The notes beneath the pieces are model-generated. The model was not told the origin of the DNA and ran no database searches. It was given only the letters and a program-made list of their open reading frames with translations. This document shows positions 31,870 through 43,745 of a stretch of DNA of 64,000 nt, one piece after another (position 1 is the stretch's first letter; each line of letters opens with the position of its first letter). The position numbers were made by a program, and so were the translations under genes. Source of the DNA: Earliella scabrosa (Eukaryota; Basidiomycota; Agaricomycetes; Polyporales; Polyporaceae); NCBI GenBank assembly GCA_022605405.1, contig JABYQQ010000023.1, positions 186,001-250,000 on the forward strand, given 5' to 3'.

Positions 31870-33800
31870 GATAAGTGAGCGAACTCAATATGAGGTCTGC
31901 GCGCAACTCACCTCCACGTTCCTCATGGCATGTCCATGTTCCAACAGCGAGTTTGTCCACGATGCATGACGCTCGGCACGAGCGCACCCGGGCGAGAACG
32001 GATCGATGCGCTGAGGAGATCATCCCGGGTGCAGCTATGCGTGTCAACAGGACGGCAGATAATATAGTCGTGTCAACTCAAACCTTCGACCTCAACAAAA
32101 CCCATCGATCCACGTACCGGTATCCCGAGGACTTGAGCATACGCTGGAGCGACTCCAACGCGTAGCTATCTTGTTCGGTCGCGCGCCCATCGAGTCCCTA
32201 GCGGAGGACAACGTCGCTGCGTCCGACCCTTGACTCACGATTGACGGAGCTCCTGATGGTGGCCAGTAGACGAGTGTTGCAATACGCCGTTCTGTCGCGT
32301 GTGAGAAGGTAGCTCCCGCGGTCGTCAAGCGAGCTCGTGGATGCCGTGCGATCGCAATGTTAGAATGGTCCCCTTCCTGTATCAATTCCACATGTGAGCA
32401 CGAGCTCAGGATCCGCTCGGGCGCGGCCACAGGTACCTCCAGAGGTCGAGTCGTATCTGCAAGAACGCACCTCCGGCGGTTGATGATTGAGCCGAACAAG
32501 GCCGACCATGAGCTCCCTATGTGGGATCCACATGTCAGCACGACGCGGATGAACGAGGAGGAAGAGGAAAGCAGACATACTACATCAATACATGATCATA
32601 AGACCCCGACGCGTGAAGACACCACTCCTGACCGACGCTGCATGTACGACGTCGCGGTAGCAACATCGTTGAGCTATGCTCTCAGTCAGATCGGCCGCGT
32701 TGAGTTGTTTTGACAGGGCCAAGGGTTGTGTTGAACGAGCTACGGCGAGCAGCACATCCGCTCGTCGGCTCGTATTCACGCCGACTCGTGCAAGGCCGCT
32801 TCGTCTGCACCCCGACTGTTCGTGGCTGGGGTCAGGTTGTTAGCGATGACCAACCCAGCGATATTGCATCATGACGTAGTCCCGCACCGTGCGCATCCCG
32901 TCGAGAGAGCATACTCTCGTCCTTCGTCTTGTTCGGAAAGCGAACCTCCATGATCCGCTGTTGAATCCCATTCGAGCGGCGAACTCAGCACGCACGATCT
33001 GCGAACTTGGGCTCAGACCATTGGGCCACCTGGCGCGCTATCGACCAAATTCGATGGTGCGTCGCTGCAGGTTGACACAACCAACAGACAGCCTCGCGGC
33101 ACCGTGCTCGTTCTGGCAGGACGCTCGCATATCTATGCGCGTCTTCATGCGCTACAACGGACCTATGTCAGACTCAGAACACATCGCTAATGAGCAGCTC
33201 TAGACTCGCACCTGCCACGATAACCGTGAACACAGAGCTTCCTAAGGCGTGAATTCGGTCGCCTTGTCGAGCTCATGCGAGCATGACCACTGGAGTGTTC
33301 GCCCCACCCGTAAGATGGAAGGGACACCCTGCTGTGAAGCTTTGAAGGCGCGCCGGGAAGAAGTCCGAGTGTTGGGTCTATACATCCAAATGGTGGCTTG
33401 AGATCATAGGTGTCGTCTCGCAGAGTTCCTCTGCATCTGCACACGCCAACAGCGGAGGAATACGATGATGATCTGTATAGCAAAGTCCATACAAGACCGA
33501 CAGTGATACAGCAGACACGACCCCAGGAGACTCCGTACGCCCCATCAACCATGCTGAGAGTGAAACGCACCTTTAACGAACCGACAGAGCCCTCAGCCCT
33601 CCGACCTGTTGTCCTGATACCAACACGTACGCAAAGTCTCCATCCACCGTGGCCGGCTCCAGCTCGATCTGAACGCCCTGGAGAAGAACGGGAGGCGCAT
33701 ACGGCGAAACTGGATACACTTGCTGAGGCTGGGAGGATGGAACGCGCAGTACTAGTGCTGGGCAATGGAAGAGGAGTCTCAGCGAGAGGAAGACGATTCA
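31870..33800 (+). repeat. Mosaic block P, copy 2 (paralogous to about 11440-13130)
   Basis: Colinear with block P copy 1, landmarks as given there. It carries an extra segment (about 32930-33060) relative to copy 1. A 265-codon minus ORF (33187-33984) crosses the P/R border and has no preserved counterpart in copy 1, so I do not call it a gene. Confidence 0.6.
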
Positions 33801-35690
33801 GGTTGGGTAGCGCAGCATCAAACGAGGCCGGGCCGGGAGAGCCGGCCCTGCCGGTGGGCGTCTCTGTTTCTCTACCTGCGAGGGGCTGCCACTTGTCATT
33901 TCCTTCTCCTCTGAACACGCTCAGCAATTGATCTACAGCAATCACCCTGGACTTGGACTCGCCTCCTAGGCCTCCCCTGCTCATCTACTGCTCCCTCTTA
34001 CCCGCTCGCTTCAAACGTGCTCGTAATGGACGACCCACGAACGCCTACCCGCCTGAATCTGCCTGAACTCGCGAGGATGCAACCCTCTTGAGCTCGCGCG
34101 GCACAGAAGTGTCTTCATATGCTGGTGCGTGGCTATTGTACTCCAGGCGACGGTGACGGGACTTGCTTCTAATCATCGCTTGTCTTCAGACCTCCGCGCG
34201 CTCGCTCTTGGACCCCCGCAAGTCGATCGCATGCCAGACCTTTGAGCTGGAGACCCTAGGTAACAGCGAGCTGGAGCTGGCCGCGCATGAGGTGCTGTGG
34301 CTGTTGAGGATGCGGAGGAATGGTCCAGGTCAAGGTGGATGGACGTCTTGAGGTACGTGATCGCATCTGCGTGCATGTGCCTCGACCGACGAGGTTTTAG
34401 CTCCAGCCTCCTGCTCTGCCTCGCTCGACACACATCGTCCTCAGCATGATTGCACTCATGAAGCCGTATACGTACGAGGCGAGACAGGACGGCGAGCGAT
34501 GTGCGCTCGCCTCTCTCTCGCCCTCTCTCACACTGCTGGCAACCGCAACAACGCGAGAATGGCGACATCATACGGTTCATCCACGCTGTTTACAGCTCAG
34601 CTTGCCCATCGCACGGAACAGCCGCCCACTGGCAGCCTCCTCTGACGGACTTCACGATGTACCCCCCTTGCGCCCTGTTGCTATACCCGCTCCAGGCATG
34701 TTGAGCCCTCCGCTCTCCCTCCGTCGAACCTCGCCATGCTCTCGGCTCTGGCATGTCCAAGTACCCCAAGCTTCGACGTTTGCCCACCTGGTCAGTAGTC
34801 ACCACTCGCCTCCGTACGTAGATGGCATTCTTTCTGCATCTCGACGTCCAGCACAAGTGCTCCTGGACACGGACCCGAGAGCCCTCGAGAACTCGCACCG
34901 CATCCACCGTCCCATTCCCCGGACATCGACGATGGCTCGCCTATCTCGCCGGTGCGTTCTCGTCACCTCGTCTCTTCCCCGTTCCCTCAGTCACGGCATA
35001 CAGTGTGCGCCATCGCATCCGAGGATACAAGCTGCCAGTCACTAGTCAAGGTCGAGCCCCTTTATCTATGCACGCGACCTCCGCTCGAGTCCTGCGAAGC
35101 ACACAGAAGTTGCTCCGCCTCTCGCACACCAACGAGCGATCGTCGAGACCAGGTACGACCCGCGCTCAGTCGTCAGTCTCGAGCTGCAGTCCGGAAGAAC
35201 GCTGACGCTTCCCACTTACGCAGCCGCATGCACTCCATCCCGGGGTTGGCTTCGACGTGCGTCGTGGATCCTTACGTCCATCGACAGCCCAGCGGGTAGC
35301 GGGGGAAACTCACGTTCCGGTGTGCATCAGCGACTGCGACACCAGCAATATTTGCAGCACTCGACCGCGCTCGCCCAGACTAGTAGAAAGACGGAGATCG
35401 CGCGGAGCTGCGAACCGTCGATGCTATCGCGTTCGCGAAACGGCCGGTCAAAGTGGGTTGCTGAGCCGCAAGGCATGCTGCTGGGTTCTGCGTGCCAAGT
35501 CCATCTCGGAGGGAGCGAGGAGCGGCGCGCACCGCAAGATCAAAACACGGCGGCTCGGCTCGGCTCGACTCGACTCGACCCGACTCGACGCTTGTTGAGC
35601 TGGCTGCTCGGGGCGATAGCCTGACAGCCGCGTGGACTCGCGTGCAAGTACATGTTGGTTGGACTTGCGATCGTCGACATCCCCCAACGA
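33801..35690 (+). repeat. Mosaic block R, copy 3
   Basis: Anchor GGCCGGGCCGGGAGAGCCGG at 33824, then TGCATCTCGACGTCCAGCAC (34834), TCTCGCCGGTGCG (34946), ACGATCGTCGAGACCAG (approx. 35136-35153, donor GTACG) and an acceptor ACTTACGCAG at about 35222. The plus-strand intron is intact in form here, unlike in copy 1. No complete reading frame. Confidence 0.55.
35551..35590 (+). repeat. Pentanucleotide microsatellite (CGGCT/CGACT)n
   Basis: Eight consecutive 5-bp units drift from CGGCT to CGACT within 40 bases inside block R copy 3. The other R copies lack it. Confidence 0.85.
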
Positions 35691-37770
35691 TGTGGTTGAC
35701 CTCTGGAATGTGGGGCTCAGGGCGCACATGGACGTTGCCACTGTATCAGCCGGGGATTTGGGGATTGGGTCGAGGTGGCTTCGCGACAGCAGGTACGGCC
35801 TTCTGTTCATATCGGCTCGTGTCTCCACTAACAAGGATCTCACTCGATCAACAAACGCAGAATCAACATCGATATGGCGTGGCGCAGTCGCTCACGAGGA
35901 GTCGACAATGCCTATGCAATCGATAGTAGTTACATGCGCATTGGACGGCCAGTCAGGCTCGCATGTAGGCTCCGCGGACCGTGACACACAGCACGTGGTC
36001 GTCCTCCACTCGTCTGCCCTCGCTCGAGCACGCTCCCAGCGCCATAGCACGACGGCCATGACGGGCCAGCGACACCTCTGCCCGCGAGCGCACTCGGACC
36101 GTCACTGCCGCGTCCATCCTGCTCGGCGTCGACGTCAGCGTGCGAGAGGCCCGGTTGACAGTGCGCACGCGAGGGACACGCTATGGCTCGGGATTTTGTT
36201 CGGCTTAGCCACAGAACCCGAGAGGGCGATCTTCGACTCGGTCTGGCCGTCGCAATCGATCGCGCTCGCTCAATGGTCCTTCGCGCAGTGGGGCGGAGCA
36301 CGGATGGCGTCTTGGCGCAGAATGCCATCGCTGCCTGATGGGTTTATGCAGCTCTCGCGCGGGCTTCGGCGTAAGAGAGGATAGCGGACGATGCATATAC
36401 GCAGACGACTGGGCATCACTTGCCGTCAGCCATCTTCAGAGTGTCTTCCTCTTCCTCGACGGCCGATGGTGCGCCGGAGAACGTTGCCGTATCGGTCGGA
36501 CGATAGCCAGCCGGTCAAGACGGAAGCCGTGTGCAAGAGACGGGCTTCGAGTCCGGGATGAACGGGTTTCGCTGGATGGACTTCGAGTACGCAGCGTGGG
36601 TGTATGTAATTGCGGTGGCTGGTACGTGTCCGGGACTCCGAGACCGACGCGCCTGCGTATGCGACAAGGGCAGCAGCAGAGTGGGGAAAACTCAGGAGCG
36701 CGATGACTCTGGCCCGACTCTGGCACGCATCGGCACTCGATCAGGACCCCGTGACAGAAGACGCAGAGCGATGTCGACGCCAGCGAGCTCGATCCGTGTT
36801 TCCAGGACACGTTCACGCTCCTCCAGCGACGATTCCGCGCAAGAGCCCGCTCGTTCCTTCGGATCCGTGCAGAACCGGTGGACCTCTTCAGGTGAGTCGT
36901 TAGTTAATAGTCTGCGAACAACTCATGCATGCATACACATTGCAATGTGCCAGACAGCACTCCATGGAGCGATGATGGTGTAGCCTCCAGATCGGATGGC
37001 TGCGAGCAGCGGGAACGCAGAAAGAGTCTGGCATGTACGAGGTCGACGACGCACTTTGCGACGCTTCTGGAAGCTGTTGAGGCCTTGCCAGACCAGGACG
37101 GTTGGCGCGACGCATGCGCTCGGAACAGGACTCAAGAGCCAGCCGTGGCTCACCATCACTTAGACACGGTGTACCGTACCAGACGATCGCGAGGTTTTCC
37201 GTTATCTCAAGGACGAAGCTCGACGAGCCCACTGTCGGCGAGTCCAGGCGGTGGTTTATACCCAATTTCGCATGCGGAGGGACGGCGATCGACACTCGAG
37301 CTCACTGACTTCTCAGATGGCAGGTACATGGCTGGACGAACAAGAGGCTTCCCAGGCTGCAGTGATGCGTCCAAACACCGCGTGTACGGTACCTGCCACC
37401 CTCTCCGAGCCTATCGTGGCACCGCACACCATGGCATCATGGACCAGCAGTCATCGACCAGTGCGGACGCGGCTTGAAAGACGGTGTCCCGAGGCCAACC
37501 AATGCGCAATGGGTCGAGGGGACGATGGTGGGGCGGAACGCGCTTGCGCATCACACCCGCGTCGATTCCGACCTGCGTGTCGTTGAGGCTGGTCCTTCCC
37601 CGTTAAGGACAGTCTCGACGTTTCGTGCTCGAGACGGCTGACGCCCCGCACCCACTCAAATCCATCGTGCGCTGTCTTGTGGATCTGCGCTTGTCCACGA
37701 CCACCAGAAAAACAGGTGCGCCCCTTCCCGCCCGTAACTCCCGCTCGCACACACCTAACCGGGTCTCGAG
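35691..37770 (+). repeat. Mosaic block S, copy 2 (upstream of LC8 pseudogene 2)
   Basis: Colinear with blocks S copy 1 and copy 3: GCCACAGAACCCGAGAGGGC (36208; compare 49488), GCGCAGTGGGGCGGAGCACG (36283), CGGTCGGACGATAGCCAGCC (36494) and the exon-like end CTCTTCAGGTGAGTCG (36883). The minus peptide LCVFCHGVLIECRCVPESGQ is the partner of the zinc-finger-like peptide in copies 1 and 3. No intact gene. Confidence 0.55.
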
Positions 37771-38251
37771 AACCAGCTTGTCGCGGAGGAGGTCAACGCG
37801 CCCACGGGTTCGGACTCGGGCTCGCTCACCGAGGACACCAACGGCGCGGGCCCGACGAAAGCGATCACCATGGGCGTCGACTTGAGCGAGGAGGTGGTCA
37901 ACGTCGCCTCCGCTGCGCTCGAGAGGTGCAATATGGAGAAGAACATCGTAGCCCAGATTAGAACGGAGTTCGACAAGCGACACGGGCGCACTGGCACGTC
38001 CTCGTCGACAGGAACTTTCGCTCCTGCGTTACTCATGGTACGTCCGACTTGTATCGCGCCTCACGATTTCCCCGCATTCCTGCACGGATACAGTTGGGTC
38101 GTTGCGAGCGTGACTACGCGAATCCCTTCTCTCCCCATCCAACCATCCACCCGTCACTGGCACTCAACGGTCGCGCTGATCTTTGCTATCAGAGACAAAA
38201 CAATTCATCTTCTACATCGGATTCCTCGCCGTGCTGATCTGGAAGTCATGA
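37771..38251 (+). pseudogene. Dynein light chain LC8-like pseudogene 2
   Basis: Exon 1 reads AITMGVDLSEEVVNVASAAL, ERCNMEKNIVAQIRTEFDKR, then HG. Next to the conserved Pro-Thr-Trp the sequence GGGCGCACTGGCACG lacks one base relative to the other copies (GGGCCCACCTGACACG). The Trp codon TGG survives but the frame is lost there. The start ATG of copy 1 is ACG here. The last exon (after CTATCAG) reads ETKQFIFYIGFLAVLIWKS, one codon shorter than copy 3, and ends at TGA 38249-38251. The lesions differ from those of copies 1 and 3, so each copy decayed at least partly on its own. It lies tail-to-tail with NLR copy 3. Confidence 0.85.
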
Positions 38252-39203
38252 GCCGTCCCAGCGCGCTCTCCTCCACTCATCGGGCTGCTGTAGGGTCGGA
38301 ACGGCGGCGGATGAGTGATTGAGGTGTTCGCGCTCAGATCGCCATACCACGGCCATGTAGCTATCCCCCCGACCCTCGCGCCGCACTCGCCGATACCTAT
38401 CGTTGTATCTCTTACTTTCCATCGCAGTGCAATCGTGAATGTCTGATTCGCTCTCGCGCCTGCTCCGAGTGTCGATCCTGTGCACAGTGCGGCGAGGTGC
38501 AGTGCAGCCCGCAGGGCATGCAGCCTGACATCTCTTGGGGCATTGTGAACGCCGGTTAGTCGGCAACCTATCCAATGCTGCTCTAGGCCAGCCAGTTCCT
38601 AGCTCGACACAAGGCTCACGCGTTGCGATGATGATCCTGCCGCCTGTTTGAGTCTCGGATGTCGTTATTCCAAAAGCACGATGAGACGATTGCGGAGTAC
38701 CGTTCTCATCAGATTGTTTACCATAGTATATAGCTCCTTGGACCTTGGGCCACGCGCTTTGTGATTGGGGTCACACTCACAGGGGACATTGTCTCTAAGA
38801 ATACATCTGAGATATGGGGTTGCTCAGGCTTTGTGCATCGTAAGTTATCTGAATGTCTGACGGGCGGGATCAATTATTACGACGGTACCCTCAGTCTCGT
38901 CGTCTCCCCATCAGTGATGGCTCAATGTTTTTGTGAGAGATATCTTTGAATGACACCCACGGGTGAGATGCCAGTGCCCAGCCTGTCCGACACTGAGATT
39001 GTGGAACATGATGCAAATGCCAATGAGTACTACGAACAAGTTCTGCCTTTTCGGAACACATGAAGACCAGGGGACCGTCACAATCTCACTGCGGACGCCG
39101 ACGCTGGGCATGATGATGTATCGGTGGTTGGTGTTGCCTTCAACAAACCACAGTCTCGCTAAGGATTCAGTGAGTGCAAATGTTACGATAGCCTGCAACT
39201 GTA
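38252..39203. repeat. Spacer between LC8 pseudogene 2 and NLR copy 3 (paralogous to 22412-23359)
   Basis: Shares GGGTTGCTCAGGCTTT (38816), GACGGGCGGGATCAATTA (38859) and CCCTCAGTCTCGTCGTCT (38888) with the first spacer. No conserved ORF. Confidence 0.55.
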
Positions 39204-41755
39204 CTAATGCTGGCCCTGGGACTCCCAAACCGAACCGACTTCCAAAATGAACGCATGAAATACATTAGTTGGAATCCGATCAAATCTCTCCGCCGTCTCA
39301 ATCATCTCCGCAGACTGCACCGATGTCGAGAGCCCCCGATGGTATGCACAATAATCGTCCACATACCAGTACAGGGCTCTGACAGAATGCTCAGATTCGT
39401 CAACTTTCTTTCCCCGCAGCTTCTTCCTCAGCTGGTCCTGTAAATCCTCATCTTCAAGCTTGTGTAGTTCCAGCATCTCAGAGCTCTCTTCTAGCAGCTC
39501 CGGCATGTATTTCTCCACATAATGCAACCCAAGACGCATGCATCCGAGCGCGAGCGTCGCGTGCGCCTGGGCAGCATCAACGTGGAACTCGGGCCGAGGA
39601 AGCGCCTTCGTCTTCTCGGGGTCGAGGAGGAAGTCGCGGAAGGTGGTGTGCATGATGTGAAACTCTTCATCGGAATCGTTTGGGTCCCGTTTAATGACAG
39701 CTCGGAGCTGGTTCAGGATATTCCGGAAGTCTTCAGCGGAGATCCCAGTCAGGAGCTCAAGCCGTATTGGGGATATCCATGGCCGTCGCCACACAGCTGC
39801 AAATCCGAGTACCAGTGGAATTCTATCGCGCAAGTCGGGAGACATTCTCTTCTCTGGGAAGGCGGTCTCCAGAACGGTGAGGTAAAGTGTGTCAAGTCGT
39901 TCGAGTGCAAGGCCCGTTCTGCCGTCATCCGACAGAAGACGGTGCAGGCTCTGATTGAGGGTGGTGGGTCCGAATTCGCCTTGCCCGACGAGGAATTCCG
40001 CAGCTGTGCTCGCGTACACGAATATTCCTGCGGATTTGGTGACAAGCCGCTGGATGATGGACGGGTCCGCGTCAGACCACGCTCGAGTCGTAGAATCCTT
40101 GGACAATCTGTCGCGAATCACCGCCTCGATGTCGCGGTTAATGGTTTGCCACTCGCTGATGTCATCGAATGTCCGTCTGGAGACAGCACTGTGGGAGTCC
40201 AGAATCTCCCGAACGGGGTTTGGCTCGGGGCGTGAGGTGAGAAAGAGTCGGAGAGGAGAGGAGGGGTCCGTGGTGCAGGAAAGGAGAAGCTTCAGGAGAT
40301 CGGAGATGGGGTCAATGTTTTCCGCAGTGCACTCGTCTAATGCGTCGACGACTATAAATATGGGAGGGCACGGTCCGGAATTTGCGAGCTTGCGGAGCGG
40401 TGCCTGCACCAAGTCCTCGCATGCCAGCGTCATATGCTGTTGCGCTGCTCCAGCTCCGTTGCTCTGATGCTTCCGCGCTGCGGACACGATGATATCGTGG
40501 AAGGTGTCTGGCTGCAGAGTCGCGAGCTGGAAAGCGATGGAATTGAAGAATGAACCGTACGAGTTGGGCCCCTGAAGACCGCGGGTGAAGAAGAATGACG
40601 CTCCCAGGGCGCCTTTCGCCTCGAGATGTTGACAGAACTCGGACGCAATCGTGGACTTGCCCATCCCAGCAGCCCCAATGAGCGCGAAGACCCGTTCCTC
40701 GGCATCGGCTTTGCTGCTTTCCTCGGCCCAGGCATAGAGGTTCTTCATGACGTTCTCCCGAGTCCCTTCGAGATACTGCGCCTTCGCCTCATTGTCTCTG
40801 GCGCGGTACGGTGCGCTCTCTAAAGGACGGAGCCCTTGGAGCACCGCCTTATCGGCTATACGAGATTGTCAGTCAACAAGAGCCATCTCGGGTTGCGGGT
40901 CCCATAACTCTAACCTTCGCTCTATAGGGAATAGTAAGCAAGTGTTCGAATATCGATAAATATAGAGCACGCACCATGACTGCTCGCAGTGTCGCTCGGG
41001 TCACTGACTCAATAGTGATCGTTCCTTGAAGCTATGCATGAACATATGTCAACATAGTTCTTATACAATGATCCCTGGGTTCAGATTCATACCTGGAAAT
41101 TTTGGCGCGCATTGTCGATATGTTTCGTCATGTTGCTGATCTTCTCCGTGACCCGGTCGCTGCGGATAAAGCGGGCGAGACGAGACTGCTTGGCAAGCCC
41201 ATCCGCCTCTGACACCACCTCCTGGAGACTCCTAGAAGACAGACTCAGCACCGGGGTCACCCTAGCTAAAGGCAGAGCTCCGCTTGACACATACTTCTGC
41301 AGACCGCCGATGCGCGCCGCGAGTGACGACTCATTGTCTCCGTTGAGTGTCGCTTTGACAGCGTGGCGTTCGGGAGCTCCCACAGGCAGCACATCAATTC
41401 TCTCGTGTACGACGTTTGCAACGCCACGAACGGCGGTGTTCACGCTTTCAACTTGCTGACAAAGGCCTATCAAGGCTTCGGAGTTGGACCTAGTAGCCTA
41501 GCACAGTTTCGGTTATCATGGTCACGAGCTATAGGTCGAACGGAAGCTCACTTGTACTTTCTTCAGAATCTCCGCAAGTAATCCTACAGCAACTGGCAGT
41601 CCCGGGATAGGAGCGAGGTCGGCAAGATCGCCTCCGGCCTCTAGAGTCGTGATGGTGGCGGCGAGTGCCGTATTGAGGGTGTCATCGCCGATGAGCTTGC
41701 GCCAGAAGTTTCGCCCTCGGTCAATCAAACTCGATAGTGTCTGCGGCAGAGACAT
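39204..41755 (-). CDS. NLR-type STAND NTPase (NACHT), copy 3, 753 aa
   Basis: Exons (minus): 41755-41552, 41497-41295, 41231-41093, 41031-40975, microexon 40921-40915, 40855-39204; 2262 nt in phase, exons 2-5 again 203, 139, 57 and 7 nt. The N-terminal module reads TALAATITTLEAGGDLADLA, then PIPGLPVAVGLLAEILKKVQ. Walker A is GAAGMGKST at 264-272, followed by IFIVVDALDEC and LFLTSRPEPNP. It is closest to copy 2: the P-loop region (40520-40830) and the 3' part (39270-39655) are almost identical in DNA, while the segment between, and the N-terminal exon, are well diverged. The tail AFILEVGSVWESQGQH is private. No C-terminal repeat domain. Confidence 0.9.
40915..40921 (-). other. 7-nt microexon of NLR copy 3
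   Basis: AGCGAAG between acceptor CCCTATAG and donor GTTAGA, joining ...RAVM to ADKAVLQGL in frame. Confidence 0.88.
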
Positions 41756-41913
41756 TGTAGAAGGCGAGACAGTGATAGTCGTGCAGGGGATGATGTTGTT
41801 CCGCTGGCCAGAGGTGAGAGTTGAAGGAAAACCTGCAGTAAGCCACAGGAGCAACAGGGAGCCCATGGAGAGCACGCGGTGAAAGGGAGGATTGGGCGTG
41901 CCAACGAACGCTC

Positions 41914-41926
41914 GTCCACCACGTTG
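41914..41926 (-). promoter_or_regulatory. Conserved 13-bp element upstream of NLR copy 3
   Basis: CAACGTGGTGGAC on the minus strand, 159 bp before the ATG at 41755; identical to the elements of copies 1 and 2. Confidence 0.5.
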
Positions 41927-42455
41927 CAAGTGACAGTCGTGCAAACCCTCCGCTGACATCGAAGTCGCAGCGCATGCATTATGCGGCCCGATCTCGTACG
42001 GTAGGCGGGTGTAATGCCCACACAAGCAAGGTCAGCATGCTGTACTTGAAACTATCACAGCCGAGGCCGATCACGAACTGGGAGTGCGATGTTTCATAAC
42101 GAAGTGATATTGAGAGATAGGATGACGGATACAGCCTAACCAAATGACAAGATCGCCCAGTGCTTCAGCCGCATCTTCGTTCTGTTCAATCCGCATGCTC
42201 AGGCTCCTGCTTCGCTTGCCGCCTGTGAAGATCGAATGACATGTGTTAGCACGTTGACATTCTCGACGGAGCGCGCATAACATTGCAGGTTGTGGCGAGC
42301 CACTCACATCCAGTCAAGGGGATCTGCGGGCCTGGCAATGTTGGTACACCTCCGAGTCGTGGTCAGCACGAGCCTGTATGGCCGCTACTCGCGGGTAGGT
42401 GAACACCCGTTGGTTGGTTCACTTGATCCTTGCAGCTTGGTCCGGCATACGGATG
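41927..42455. other. Upstream spacer of NLR copy 3, no gene
   Basis: The first 100 bases resemble the upstream region of NLR copy 2 (GACAGTCGTG, CTGACATCGAAG, GCGCATGCATTATGCGGC). The rest has no recognised content and leads to the MITE at 42459. Confidence 0.35.
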
Positions 42456-42458
42456 AAT

Positions 42459-42828
42459 AGGGGAGTTCAGAGTAGGCGATTTTGGGCGATTCTGAGGAGG
42501 ATTCTTGACAAGAATCGGATCCTCGAGAATCGAGCGCTTAGGGAGATTCTGACAAGAATCGCCCAAAATCGCGGATGCAAGTGAAGCGACTCCGGAGTCG
42601 CTTTTCCAACAAGAATCCGCGATTCTTGTCTCCGATTCTTGTTGACGCCCTAGCAGGGTTGTCAACACGGGCGTCTGCTCTAGAATCCCAAGACAGAATC
42701 CACACGAAAATCCACTGGAGAAACGGGGCGGTCAAACCTGACCCGGATTTTCGACCCTCGATTCTGTCGAGAAACACAGCAGCATCGGCGCAGAATCGGG
42801 CGCAAAATCGCCTACTCTGAACTCCCCT
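42459..42828. mobile_element. MITE, 370 bp, with 26-bp perfect terminal inverted repeats
   Basis: Both ends begin AGGGGAGTTCAGAGTAGGCG and continue ATTTTG (26 identical bases), flanked by AAT on each side (42456-42458 and 42829-42831), compatible with a 3-bp duplication. The interior holds more than ten GATTCT/AGAATC hexamers in both orientations, several in closely spaced inverted pairs (CAAGAATC..GATTCTTG). It is non-coding. A 3-bp duplication suggests a PIF/Harbinger- or CACTA-type parent; the superfamily is not settled. Confidence 0.82.
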
Positions 42829-42831
42829 AAT

Positions 42832-43745
42832 GAGTTCGCGCGAACCAGCATCAGAGCCGCGGTCGGACGTCGATGTGTGGGTTCCCTTTCTGACGACCCG
42901 ACTGAACCGCGAGTAGGTGGTAGTGCCTTGCATTTCCAGGACATAACCGTACTCTTTGAGGCCAGTACGCGTCCGCGCTATGACATACCTAATGAAACCA
43001 GCAACGTCACTAGTGCGATGAGAAGCCGTTGACATCGTACCTCAGAGTGTCGGTGTTACCGCCCGTCACGGTCGGGTGCTAGCGGCGTTTCCGGAAGTAC
43101 AGAAGTACCAGTTTGAGACGAGCGGCTGGCCAGCGGAGAGGAGGCATTTTGCCAGCTTACTCAGGGAGGGGGGAGACAAGAGAGCATGTTCGCTTTCTTT
43201 GCGCGAATCACAATAAGTGGTTGCTGTGACTGCCGCGAAGGTGGGCCAAACGAAAGGGTGTCCAGTCGAGGATCACCAATCAAACGATGTCCTCGTTGGC
43301 TGGCCGGAGAAGTACATAAAGTCGCCGTGCGCGTGTATTGTATATCTCGAGGAGAATGTGAAGTACGATATGGGCATGCGAGACGAGAGATGACCGCAAA
43401 CGCGGTCAGACGTGCTCTAAGCTGTATTCGAGAAGGAAACGTACCTCCAAACACTCTACAGCACATAAACACACTGCCAGATACTCCTTGCATCGACTCT
43501 CGCTGGCCTTCCATGCACCGTCAGATCGGGGGACGTCGGCACGGGAGCCTAGTATAGCGAGCCTCAGCGAGACGTATGAGTCAAGCGAAGATAGCCTCAA
43601 GCTAAAGCAAACAGTGCGAGGAGAAACAGATACAGTAGAAGCACCAGAGATAGCGCACGATGAGGTGAGGCAGGCTTGAGACGGACACAGACCAGCAACA
43701 GACCAGGATGAGAGCCTGCAGGCTGCAGAGAGCTGGAGCACAAGC
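42832..43745 (+). repeat. Mosaic block P2, copy 2
   Basis: 43350-43560 is paralogous to 26990-27190 (see block P2 copy 1). The stretch 42840-43180 has no partner that I recognise. No conserved ORF. Confidence 0.45.

Noticed and set aside
33187..33984. 265-codon minus ORF
   Set aside because: It crosses the border of two mosaic blocks and is not preserved in the paralogous copy at 12600-13290.
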